Positions 46,135 to 55,889 of a DNA stretch of 64,000 bases are shown in pieces. Numbering within the stretch: the first letter of the stretch is position 1; each line of letters starts with the position of its first letter. Source of the DNA: Macrotrachela quadricornifera (lineage: Eukaryota > Rotifera > Eurotatoria > Philodinida > Philodinidae). Location: positions 1,886,277 to 1,950,276 of the forward strand of contig JAJEKB010021185.1 of NCBI GenBank assembly GCA_022393335.1, in the 5' to 3' direction. The position numbers and the translations under genes were made by a program. The notes below the pieces were generated by a model. It ran no database searches and was not told where the DNA came from. It saw nothing but the letters and a program-made list of their open reading frames with translations.

Positions 46135-46919
46135 TAGGGATTCAAATCCAAAAAAATCCGCTTTTTCCCCCTTGGTTCATTGACTTGATTAATAAACGAT
46201 TTTGGTGGTGTCTTTATACTGTTAACAGCTGGTGCTGTCGATTCATTCTTATCGTCGGTAGGATTAACCGGTCTGTTTGATGAGAGTAAATTTTCTGAAA
46301 CATTTTTTTCTTCTTTCTCTGTTGCTTTGGAGTCCTAAATAGAGAATGAATCCTTCATATTTTCAAAATTGAATTACAATTACCAACAAAAATCCAAATA
46401 ACAAACTATAAATCCAACACCTTAATGCAGCGAATTCTATTACATATCTCACAGAATATATTGTTTACCTCCAATAATACTGATGGTGATATAATAAAAC
46501 CAGATATTTGCCCACCAGTAACTCAAAAAAAAAACGAACGAAGCGACACATGAACCTACTAGAGCAACTATTTGACATCAATACATTTTGGTTGGAACAG
46601 TAGCAATAGGTCCTGAAAAAGTATCTCGTACATACAATTCGTTTGATCAGTATTATATCTGACCTGCAACGAGAGTAACTGCTGCTAAAATACTAAAAAT
46701 ACTTGATATCCACGCTCTCGATAAAGAAAGTTTAGTTCTCATTGGTTCTAAGAACACTTGACCCATCGAGTATATTATCCTATTCATCGTAATTCTGTTA
46801 TATAAAAGTCATTAATAGTATAGTAATACATACCCATCCATAATAAAATGGATTATAAACGACGCAAAGACAACAATCCATCCTTGTTTGTTATCAAGAA
46901 TAAACTTTGATTTCGTCAT
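46135..46919 (-). pseudogene. Monocarboxylate-transporter (SLC16-like) pseudogene, truncated by a transposon
   Basis: Exon 1 (46834-46919) encodes GWIVVFASFIIHFIMDG, the first membrane helix motif of MFS monocarboxylate transporters. Exon 2 (46664-46794) encodes YSMGQVFLEPM and LSRAWISSIFSILAAVTLVAG. Exon 3 (46469-46612) has PIATV, then an in-frame TGA, then CQIVALVGSCVASF and SYWWANIW. Later pieces encode FAALRCWIYSLLFG and a hydrophilic loop (46334 downward). That last exon reads straight into the inverted end of the 8.2-kb element and stops within it at 46135. The C-terminal helices are missing. The nonsense codon and truncation mean it is non-functional. It once moved small carboxylates or similar solutes across the plasma membrane. 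Confidence 0.78.
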
Positions 46920-46929
46920 GTTTATTAAT

Positions 46930-47500
46930 TATTCTCTTTGAAAAAAATAACCACGAAAAGCGTTCTTATAAATAAGACTGTAAACGTTATTATTTGAAAA
47001 TGATAAGATAAAGAACATTATCATAGAACATGTGAAACTTATCAGTTGTTGGAAATATGAATCATTAGGCAAAAGCCAACTCCATGCGTAATTCTTCTAT
47101 TACGAAACATGATGAAACTTAAATGGGGAAATACATTATTTTCAAGAAATTTATCCAAATAATAAGATTATTTCTAGAACTGATATTAGAAAAATCTTAA
47201 CGTGACAATATTATTCATATTTTTATTACGAAAAAATAAACATTCATACTCGTTTCATACCAATTAACACATTGGACACGAATCAGTTTCTTAGGAAATT
47301 TTTGCAAGATGTCATTTTCATGAGTAGTGCACTTCTAATAAATGCACTTGATGATCTTTTTGTTATTTTCCACCGGTTTATTTTTTTCGTGTTATATATA
47401 AAATATGCAAGAAAAAGGAGGAAAATTCCAGGCTTTTCTCTGTTATTCTTATTCCTCTATCGTTTTACTATATAAAGACGAATGAAATTTTGCGATAGTC
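46930..47500. other. Intergenic
   Basis: No gene. A TTAACACATTGGACAC sequence at 47264-47279 could be a piggyBac left end (TTAA plus CACATTGG), but no matching right end was found downstream of the transposase remnant. Confidence 0.35.
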
Positions 47501-47503
47501 CAC

Positions 47504-48500
47504 GTGTCGTTCGAAGAAATGTCTGATGACGAGATGGATTCAAATATCTCGAATGAAATTAAACCAAAATCGGATGATAAATTTATAGAAGGTGATGGTC
47601 TCGTCGATGAAGTAACTACGGACGAAATCATTAACTTTATAGTTCATAAAATTAACTGTGATGCGGAACAATATTTGCAAACTCATGAGATTAGCAGATG
47701 AGCAAAACTTTGTCAATGGAAACCGACCGCTAATAAAGAGATGGGATTGGTACAAATGCCGAAACTGGAACACTACTGAAGCAGTAGTCAATTGTACGGA
47801 TTGGAGATCATTCGAAATGCTATGCCGAGAGAGAGGTTTGAATTACTCATCAAGCTTTGGCATTTGTCAAATAACGATAACAAAGATTCGAACCAAGATA
47901 GGCTATTCAAGGTGAAACCAATCTTGGATTTATTGAAAGCTAGATTTTCGTCAGTATATACGCCTGCCTCGGTTGTGAGTACCGACGAAACCATGATACT
48001 ATGGCAAGATAGGCTTTTGTTCAGATAATATATTCCTGGTAAAGCACACAAGTACGGCTTACAAATGTACAAGCTAGCGACTACCAATGGATTGGAACAC
48101 TAAGAAGTAATCGTACTGGACCCGGAAGCAAAGTTCTTCAGGGAAAGCTTAGTCCTGGTGAAGTTTATGAAATCTAAAATAAAGACGGCATAAAATTGAT
48201 CATGTGGAAAGACAAACAATGATGATATTTGTAAAGCCATTTCATTTGGCAGTTGTGATGAACATTGGAAAAATCAATAAACTAAATGAACGCATCATGA
48301 AGCCAGGCAAGGTACCGATTTATCAGATCAACTATCAACATATCATACATGCCTCAGACGGTAAATAAAATGGTATCTTTACTCCTTGGTACGTCGATCA
48401 AGAAGCAAAAGCCTGGTTTAAAACAACAATCAGCACGTTATTCAAAGCGCTAACTGCTATGAGAAGGAAAAGGCACAACAGTCAAGAGAAGTGACCAATG
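47504..48500 (+). pseudogene. piggyBac-type transposase pseudogene (PGBD4-like)
   Basis: An acidic N terminus (MSFEEMSDDEMDSNIS) is followed in other frames by RNAMPRERFELLIKLWHLSNN and DRLFKVKPILDLL. Then VYTPASVVSTDETMILWQDRL leads to a stop in place of the Gln of the usual FRQY, followed by IPGKAHKYGLQMYKL. These are the core DDD-domain blocks of piggyBac transposases; STDETM carries the first catalytic Asp. Multiple stops and frame changes (near 47700, 48028, 48100 and later) disable it. Weak similarity (DLSDQLSTYHT, AWFKTTISTLFKALTAM) continues to about 48480. Confidence 0.85.
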
Positions 48501-48672
48501 CTGCGGTACAGTGAGTAAAAACTTTCTGTTCTGGCTGTGATAAATTTTTTTGTCTGAAGTATTTTAATGATAAGTATTATGTTATTTCATATGAAATGTT
48601 CAACGACAATTATAATGAAACAATATATTTGACAATAAAAAAGTGATGTTTTTAGTAAATTAGGAATTGTTT

Positions 48673-49520
48673 TTAATGTTTGTGACGAGATGAGTTAGTA
48701 GGTTTACCACCAATTGTTCCATCATGATTAAGATCCACGTGTAATAGTTTTTCTAGCTTATTGATAAAGGCACCACCCTTAGGAGGGTGAACATTCGGGG
48801 ATTGTCCAATTCCACCGTACTGATTCGAATATGAACCATAATTCGAAGGAACAGAATGAATGAGAGAAGGATTGTAGTTTGTAGGAGGAGGATTGCCATA
48901 TGCATTATAACTTGGAGGAGCAGAAGGAGTTGGAGATCCGAAAGATGAAGCATAATTTGGAGGTGTTCGAAAGCCTCCTCCGTATTGATTATACTGTGGA
49001 GGAACAGGAGAACCACCGTATGAATTGAAGTTTGGAGGAACCGGAGGACTGCCATATGCATTATAGTTAGGAGGGTGAGTAGGTGGTCCGTACGATGGAT
49101 AATTTGGTGGTAGTCCAGACCAATTATCCATAGGCCCATTGGGATTAAAATTCTGAGGTGTTGAATTCATAAATTGATTAGGAGAACCACCTCCGGCATA
49201 GTTTCCACCTGGACCATACATATTCGGATATCCTTGACCATGATAATCTATTTCAAAATGAAATGAAAATTAAAAATGATTTATACTACATATGCGTATT
49301 CAAGAAGTCTTGCAATAGATGTTTTAAGTAAATCTTGAGATTGACGATGAGAGAAGAAAATTTTTCCATTTTCTCATCTTTTTTCCTAATCAAGAGCTCT
49401 ACTTATATATGTTACATTAGTCTCATATGAACATATTATCAGTTGCATTACAAATATTTATCGTTTAAGTTTACTAATGAGTAAAAAACGATTAGTAATA
49501 TGTAATATGATCTTACCCAT
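48673..49520 (-). CDS. Pro/Gly/Tyr/Asn-rich protein with C-terminal EF-hand-like loop
   Basis: Exon 1 is 49517-49520 (ATG plus one base) and exon 2 is 48673-49247. A GTAAGA...TAG intron of 269 bp joins them in frame, giving 192 aa starting MDYHGQGYPN. Residues 10-150 are low-complexity repeats of the type PPxYNxYGSPP. The C-terminal 40 residues contain FINKLEKLLHVDLNHDGTIGG. Here DLNHDGTI matches the Ca2+-ligating first eight positions of an EF-hand loop, but the twelfth position is Pro, not Glu. The upstream ATG is preferred over the internal one at 49221 because the splice signals and frame agree. No signal peptide. It is probably an intracellular, disordered protein with a calcium-sensing or structural tail. 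Function not known. Confidence 0.72.
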
Positions 49521-49529
49521 TTATTCGAA

Positions 49530-50600
49530 TATTGTAATAAATAGACGAAGCTGTGAGAGAACAAGTTTTAATATGATGACTAAAATAAATGGCAGAATGT
49601 TGTTTTTTCTTTAAGTTTCTATTCAATCGACGATGTAATTTATGACATACACGTTGCTTACCTTACGACAGAATCGTTTTTTTTTTCTTGTTTCGATTTC
49701 TTTTTCCTTCTTTAATAGTGATTAATATTCAAATTAAACTTTGAAACATTTCTCTTTTTTTCTTGATTTCTTTGCTATGAATGAATCACTATATACATTA
49801 TTGGCTACTTGAAAGCATCAAGAATAGCTGCCTATGAATATGCATGCCGTTAAGGTAATAAAAATCTCTTTTTTCTTCCTTTAAAAAAGTAAGTAACAAA
49901 GACAAATAGTAATGCTGTGATTCGTATTTTTTTTCTGGTGTCGATATATTGCATAATTTTATATTGTCTACTAAATCTATTTGATCATTCAACAGAACTC
50001 TTAACACATTTTTGACTGTTTGTCGTGAACCTCTCGCATCGAAGTTAAATACTAAAGCTATTGATTATTCCAATGACATTAGTAAGCTGGTTGTGTAAAT
50101 ATCGAACACTCTGTTCAAGTCGAATTTCTAATTAATCAATTTTCAACTAATGGATAATAGAAAAGAGAAAGTTGACTCAAGTTATTGACTTCTACACAAC
50201 TGGATTCTTCTTCGAAAGACATGATTGTTTGAAAATGATTCTTGATGGTATCAATGAAACACATTGCTGATAGATTGATCCTGAATTGAACCATACAAAT
50301 TTTACTAGATATATATCGTATAATCTTGATTCTTTTTATGAAAGATGCGCAATGAAAAAGCCCTATTGATTTGTTCTGATAATATTATGTTTCACTGTAT
50401 TCATCATCGAGAACAGATGCTCTAGTTCACGTTATTTCAAAAAAAGTGGGACAATATTCATTTGGATTTTTTGTATCTTGTGCAAATATTTGATGTCAAT
50501 AAGATTCATGTTTTGCCTGGCAATAAAAGGCGAGTTTTTCGAGGTAAAAACTAATTTTTTCTCATTTTAGTAAATCATACTTTGGATTATTATTAGTGAG
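49530..50600. other. Intergenic between divergent genes
   Basis: AT-rich. It contains the promoters of the Pro-rich gene (minus) and the six-cysteine peptide gene (plus). An AATAAAAGG box near 50521-50530 may serve the latter. Confidence 0.35.
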
Positions 50601-50607
50601 AGACAAT

Positions 50608-50943
50608 ATGAATCCCCGAGTAAGTATTTACTGCTTTACTTTTCTCTGAAATAATCAAGATAGAACATTATAAAACATTATTAGAAATTTCAAAAAATAC
50701 TTGTTTACATAAAGATTCGAATAAAATAAATAATTTTTCTCATAGATTTTGGTTCTATTAATTGTCATTGGCCTCCTTACTGTCATCATTGCTCAAGAGA
50801 AGGACAATGAACGTAATCTTCGCTCAGCAACATGCATACGTGTAGATCGTCGAGGACATCCTTGCCATCCAGATACCGGTTGTGGAACTCATTATTGTCG
50901 CTGCATATTCAACAACGAGACTGGAAAGGGTGTGTGCGATTAA
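50608..50943 (+). CDS. Small secreted six-cysteine peptide
   Basis: Exon 1 is 50608-50619 (MNPR) and exon 2 is 50746-50943, joined across a 126-bp intron (GTAAGT...CATAG); 69 aa. Residues 5-20 form a signal peptide (ILVLLIVIGLLTVIIA), cleaved after Ala before QEKDNE. The mature peptide has six cysteines spaced C-x6-C-x5-C-x4-C-x-C-x9-C, with charged residues between. Such a size and pattern suit a disulfide-stabilised extracellular peptide, for example defensin-like, inhibitor-like or a signalling peptide. I cannot match it to a named family. A polyadenylation signal AATAAA lies at 51034-51039. Confidence 0.75.
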
Positions 50944-51033
50944 ATAGCTCGAACATAATATTCGATAGACTCTAGAAAAACTATTTCTTAGTGTGTTAGT
51001 TGGTAAAGGATTGCATTATTGCTTCAATCGTTT

Positions 51034-51039
51034 AATAAA
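51034..51039 (+). terminator. Polyadenylation signal AATAAA
   Basis: A canonical hexamer 90 bp after the stop of the six-cysteine peptide gene, followed by T-rich sequence. Confidence 0.5.
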
Positions 51040-51044
51040 CACAA

Positions 51045-52500
51045 AATTTTTTGTTATATTTTCATGTCTATAATGAGTACGATTGATTTCGACTTACTAA
51101 AATGATAAAAATCAATTAAAATAACTGATAACAGAATTATGGCAAGAAATTGAGCGAAGTACAAGGTACCACAATCACGAAACAGATAGAGAGAAATTCT
51201 TGTTAAATCTTATCTATTTTAGAATAGCTTCTTGCATGCATGTAATATAAATGTTTGAAACATATATGAATTTAATGATAGAATGTATCCAATGGGTTCT
51301 ATGGTCTTTTCTAATTCTTTCTGAATTCGACATAACAAAAACGTAAATTTTTCGCCGAACACGTGCGTGTAGTGAGTCTAAAAAAGAATGAATCCATTCT
51401 CTAGTATGTTTATAGATATTAACTCTTTCTACGTCAATAAGAATATCTAGAACAACAACACACTAAGATGCCCGATAATAATCTCAATCTCGTTACTATC
51501 TTAAATCTCACTATAACTATCATTGCATATCTTTTATTATGATTCATTCAGTGAAATCTTTTGTAAAAACTTTATTTTTACCAAAATACCAAGAAAACCA
51601 TAGGCATGATCAATATATTACTAATATAATGACAACATTCATCAGACAAGAATCGAAGTTGTACAATTAACTGTCGATAAATTATTTAAAACAAACGAGA
51701 CATAGGTTTATCGAAATCCTTATAAGAGAAAAACAAAAAGAACACCATACTTATTAGTTAAGATATTTCTTCATAAAAATATCATGTTGATCTTCATAAT
51801 AAATCAACATCATCGAATAAAGTATGAAAAATTTGAAGATGATTTGATATTATCTCAATGAATAGCAAACGATCATATTGGCTTTTGATTAAAAGAACTT
51901 TATACTTCACAAAACATTTATTTTTCGATCTGTATATATATATCCAATCTTCTAAAGCCCAAAAACTGACCTACAAAATATCGAAAATATGCTAACCTTC
52001 TTATTATCACCTAATAATCGTTAGATCTTTATCGATATAACCATATTTTTCATCTATTATTAACAGAAAATTTGTGGACGATGTGTATAAAAAATCGAGA
52101 AAGAAGGAACAAAATGATGCATTAATTTGCTTATTTAGTTATTAGAATTTTGTAGTATATTTTGAATGAGGATTTTGCAATAAAGTAAGCTGTTAACGTT
52201 TTTCTGTAAATGTTAGCTTCTAGAGCCACATATCAATATTTGTATAGAAAACCGCGCAAGGATAATTCACAACTTAAAGCAAGAATAGCCAGTCCGCTGT
52301 ATCCATAAAGGGAATACACTAACTTTAGACCTGTTACGTTGAATTAATAGACCTGAATACAGCTAAACATAAGTAACTAAATTATTAATAAAGAAGTAAA
52401 TAAGCATTCATTCAATATTTTTCTTTTTCAAGTGAATTCTTTTTTTATTTTGTTCTACCTAACGACCAATACGAATAAATAATTGTTGATAAATATAATA
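51045..52500. other. Intergenic, no gene seen
   Basis: AT-rich, with no repeat pair or reading frame of note. Confidence 0.3.
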
Positions 52501-52504
52501 ATAT

Positions 52505-52510
52505 TTTATT
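52505..52510 (-). terminator. Polyadenylation signal overlapping the stop codon
   Basis: The minus strand reads TGAATAAAA: the last base of the TGA stop is the first A of AATAAA. It implies a very short 3' UTR. Confidence 0.55.
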
Positions 52511-53268
52511 CAAAAACGAGAAACAAATGCACAAATGAGTGCTAGTATCAGTGAAAGGTAAGAAGTTATTTGTTTTGTTCCTGCAGAAATACGTCGACCA
52601 TTAATATCTGTTAAACCATTTTTGGCTAAAATATTCTTTACTTCATCAAGTGTCGTATCTTCATTGCATAAATTTCGATTACAATCAATAGTAATAGATG
52701 GGCCAAGGTCACCATCGAAAAGAAAAACTCTAGCACCATGATGTTCTTCACAACCACGTGATATCATCTTCTTTTTTCCTGTGTCAAATTTCAACGAGCA
52801 GACCTCTTTTGGAGAACACGTGATAACATTGTTCTTCAAATCATAACACTGGATTGAACCACTTCGTGAACGATTATCGATATGCAGTGCAAGTTCTTCA
52901 TAGATACGTCTAGCATCATAATTACGAACAACCATTTCATCAACTCTCTTCTGTGCATAGACGACAGGACAATTAGTACTTTCTGAACATGCATAATCAA
53001 TTTTATAAGATAAATAGGGTCCAGATGTAATGTATATATAATCATTCGAAAAATGTGCAATTTTATCAAAATTTATAGAATAGGTTTTATCGTTATATTG
53101 GAAACTCATACTAAGTAAGCATTTGGATAATGAAGTGCGTTGTTGACATTGTCCATCAGAAATACGAAATGGTTCACCGAATCGACCATAAATAGTACAA
53201 TTAGTCATACATTGAAGAGTGCACGCAGTATTCACAAGTAATAAAAACACTAATAGTAACGCAAACAT
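52510..53268 (-). CDS. Cysteine-rich, probably GPI-anchored Ly6-like protein
   Basis: Single exon of 252 aa from the ATG at 53268. An in-frame ATG at 53292 lies only about 12 bp from a TATATAAAA box (53303-53311), so it is unlikely to be in the mRNA. The later ATG also opens a clean signal peptide (MFALLLVFLLLVNTACTL). The ectodomain has about 13 cysteines and ends in DCNRNLCNED, matching the CNxxLCN signature of Ly6/uPAR three-finger domains. The last 18 residues are hydrophobic (YLSLILALICAFVSRF) after a small-residue site, a typical GPI-attachment signal. It is probably displayed on the outer cell surface. Ligand unknown. The stop codon overlaps the AATAAA signal. Confidence 0.75.
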   Translation of the reverse strand: MFALLLVFLLLVNTACTLQCMTNCTIYGRFGEPFRISDGQCQQRTSLSKCLLSMSFQYNDKTYSINFDKIAHFSNDYIYITSGPYLSYKIDYACSESTNCPVVYAQKRVDEMVVRNYDARRIYEELALHIDNRSRSGSIQCYDLKNNVITCSPKEVCSLKFDTGKKKMISRGCEEHHGARVFLFDGDLGPSITIDCNRNLCNEDTTLDEVKNILAKNGLTDINGRRISAGTKQITSYLSLILALICAFVSRF

Positions 53269-53302
53269 TTTCTGTATTAATTTCAAATGCAATAAAAGCA
53301 GT

Positions 53303-53311
53303 TTTATATAT
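53303..53311 (-). promoter_or_regulatory. TATA box deciding the start of the Ly6-like gene
   Basis: The minus strand reads TATATAAAAC. Transcription about 30 bp downstream would begin near 53275, past the first ATG (53292) and just before the second (53268). Confidence 0.55.
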
Positions 53312-53319
53312 ACATATCA

Positions 53320-54285
53320 ATCACCACGCAAAAAAAAACGTAGTTATTTCATATGGGATTTTGCAATGTCAATATTCTTTCACGTATTCTCATATTATTT
53401 TTTTATTGACATTCGTGACACACATTACTAAAACCTATAGAAAATAAAAAATAAATGAATAATCACTACCTTTATGTGAGCATATAGGTGTGTGAGGGTG
53501 ATTAATTTCTGGCATTGTATCACTTTACTAAATAAAGAAACGCCATTTAATTTTGTACATAGATCATCTTTCAGTTTGACTAAAAAGCATGTGTAAAAGT
53601 GTGCAAATCATTTGGCTTTAGTATGATAGAAAAAAAGGGCAAAGAGTAGAGAAAAAGTAATTCGCATATTTCAGAAGTGACAACTTCGATATTTTTCAAG
53701 TCACAAGTCAAGTCAGGGATGTTAAAAATTTTTCTAAATCAAGTAACATCCTTCCAGATGGGAGGTATCGTTTCGATCGATTTTTTTATTCACTCGCACT
53801 CCTATTTCACTTGCCTAATAGTTATTTATAACTTTTCAAGAAATAATTTATCATAAACAAAACGAAACACAAGTATCATATATTTACAATAAACAAAAAG
53901 AAATTTTATTGTTATGATATCAGCTAAATAGTGATTAAACAGCATAGCAAAATAGAGTGAAAGACGCTTTCTTTTTCCATAAAAAAAGATAATTTTTTCG
54001 ACCTTACTATAAAGAAATTTGGTAATGGTGCCATTACCTATGGTTTACCCTAAGTATTTCTGATATGTGATCAATATGCAGAAACAGATCTACATGATTT
54101 ACTATCGTATAAACATTTATTGACAAATAGATTTTCTTTTATAAGAAATTATATGACTAAGTTAGATAAACGTACCTATGTGTTCAATTGCAGTCAAACT
54201 CCGATAAAACATTGTACTTGTAAGAGATTACGTCCAGTCAATTCCAGCATGCTCTACGCTTATTGATCATTATATATTATCATTG
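53320..54285. other. Intergenic, no gene seen
   Basis: AT-rich sequence upstream of the Ly6-like gene. No reading frame or repeat pair was recognised. Confidence 0.3.
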
Positions 54286-54289
54286 TTAA

Positions 54290-54700
54290 TCAGTCATTAA
54301 TAGAAGGGACTCATTGACTTTCAGTAATAACCAGCGATTGATCATGAGTTAATAACTAACCAATAATTGATTAACTGACTGATTATCAATTAATTAATCG
54401 TTGAGTATCTAATTAATAACTGATTAATTGAATAATTATGTACTAATTACTTGAACTCCCAATCATTAATAAATTAATAATAAACTAATAGTTTGTTAAT
54501 TAATTAGTTAGTAATCATCCATGTAATGATTAGATATTCGTATTGATCATTTGGTACACCTTGCACTTAACTTTATTCTTTAGAAAAATAAATGAAGTGT
54601 CTTCCTCATTGTAAAAAGTTAAAATGAGCTAGAGTACTTGCGACACCTCCTTTTATATCTCTAGACGTCAGTATGAACTACGATGCAGTTGCTAGAAAAG
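54290..54700 (+). repeat. Dispersed repeat, copy 2 (TTAATTA-rich plus conserved tail)
   Basis: The partner of 29270-29550. The leader is rich in TTAATTA, TTAATAA and GATTAA. The tail has AAATAAATGAAGTGTCTTCC, AAAAAGTTAAAATGAGCTAG and ATCTCTAGACGTCAGTATGA, all matching copy 1. Confidence 0.72.
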
Positions 54701-54829
54701 TTGCGACATGGATAATAATCACAACAGAATATTTTTTGTTTTCTATGCCAAAGGTTTATTTTTCATGTTAAACGTTTGTAAAAGTCCGTTGAAACATAAC
54801 TATAGTTCGTGCATTTTTCTTTAGGTTTA

Positions 54830-55881
54830 CTTAGGTCTGACCAAAAGTCTCTAGATTATTAAAAAAAAATATAAAGAGAAAGAGAAAGTTGAAGCTTTAT
54901 TTTATTAAATGCTCAAAATAGTCATCATGATCATTTATACAAAGTTTCATCCTTTCTAATAAGTTGTCAAAAGTTTTTTAAAATTCTTTCAGATTTTTTC
55001 CATCAACTTGGATATCGCACGAGCCAATAATCACAGTGCATGGTCAGGTGAATATGGCGGATGTGGCATTATATTGATACCTTCTTCCATTAAAAAATTA
55101 ATAACATCGGAATGAATGTGAGGTCGAGCATTGTATTGAAACAAATTTATATCTTTTGTACCTGCTGACTTTGTTTGTTTCCATGTTTCCTTCATGAGAG
55201 GCTAGAGGCAATTTCCAATACCATAGTTGTGATCTATAGTCTTGTCTTCGTTAACAGCATATTCAAAAACAGGACTATCTCAATTAAAGAAAATAGAAAA
55301 TAATATTTTTGGTTCAAATTTATCTTGACGAACAATAGTAGTTGATGATTCATCTTCGTCAGCCCAGCTTACATTTGTTGACCTGCGATGAATCCGCCTA
55401 TGGTAAGACCATATCTCTTCATCTATTATAAGTTGAATGAGGATCATTGTTGAAAATCTCTCATACTAGTTCAATATTTTTATATGACAGCTCGGATATT
55501 GGACGACCAGATCGAGGATCCTCATTGACGTGTTCTCTTCCTTCATGGAAACGCTTTGCCCATTTTGCAGCTGTTGGATACGATGGAGCCTTAGATTCTA
55601 ACGCTGTTGCAAGCTCTTCGTGAATTGTCTTTTGATTTATCCCTCAAGTAGTTTGAATTTTTATAGAATATCGATTGTATTCATTATCTATTTTTGAAAA
55701 TTGTTTTAATTCGAATTAAAGCTTATCGAAAAAAATACTACAACTAAGCCTCAAACAGGTTTACTATATATAGTATTATAGATAAGTCAGTCCACTATTT
55801 ATCCATGCACAACACTCTTCGATATTAATTGGTTTATAAAACTGCCACTAGCAATCTGGGAAACTTTTGCTCAGACCTAAG
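54830..55881 (-). mobile_element. Mariner element, decayed
   Basis: A 1,052-bp element flanked by TA (54828-54829 and 55882-55883). Inverted ends are CTTAGGTCTGA[C/G]CAAAAGT. Encodes a broken transposase on the minus strand. Confidence 0.85.
54870..55720 (-). pseudogene. Mariner transposase pseudogene
   Basis: Read on the complement: WAKRFHEGREHVNEDPRSGR (helix-turn-helix linker typical of mariner), then IIDEEIWSYHRR with the first catalytic Asp, RSTNVSWADED, FQYNARPHIHSDV and MPHPPYSPDHAL followed by a stop. The second catalytic Asp, normally in HDNARPH, is Tyr. The third region is truncated where PSD should follow. In-frame stops also interrupt, so it is inactive. Confidence 0.82.
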
Positions 55882-55889
55882 TATTATAT

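Larger units (their letters stand above)
37999..46175 (-). mobile_element. 8.2-kb two-gene DNA transposon, P/THAP9-like
   Basis: The boundaries are inverted ends CCAAGGGGGAAA[T/A]AGCGGAT, then TTT. The subterminal parts share runs of GGGATTTTT and ATTTSAAATCC. Between them lie a DNA-binding protein gene and a candidate transposase gene, both on the minus strand. There are two nested foldbacks (40206-40806 and 44181-45158). No matching target duplication is visible: the left flank is AGATAGT and the right flank TTCATTGA. So either the target site was altered or the two ends have recombined. The right end lies in a coding exon of a transporter pseudogene. Superfamily is tentative; the protein's DDE order recalls P-element/THAP9-type transposases. 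Confidence 0.72.

Noticed and set aside
37999..46175. A virus-like or Maverick/Polinton element
   Set aside because: No polymerase, integrase or capsid-like frames; only two transposon-type genes between short inverted ends.
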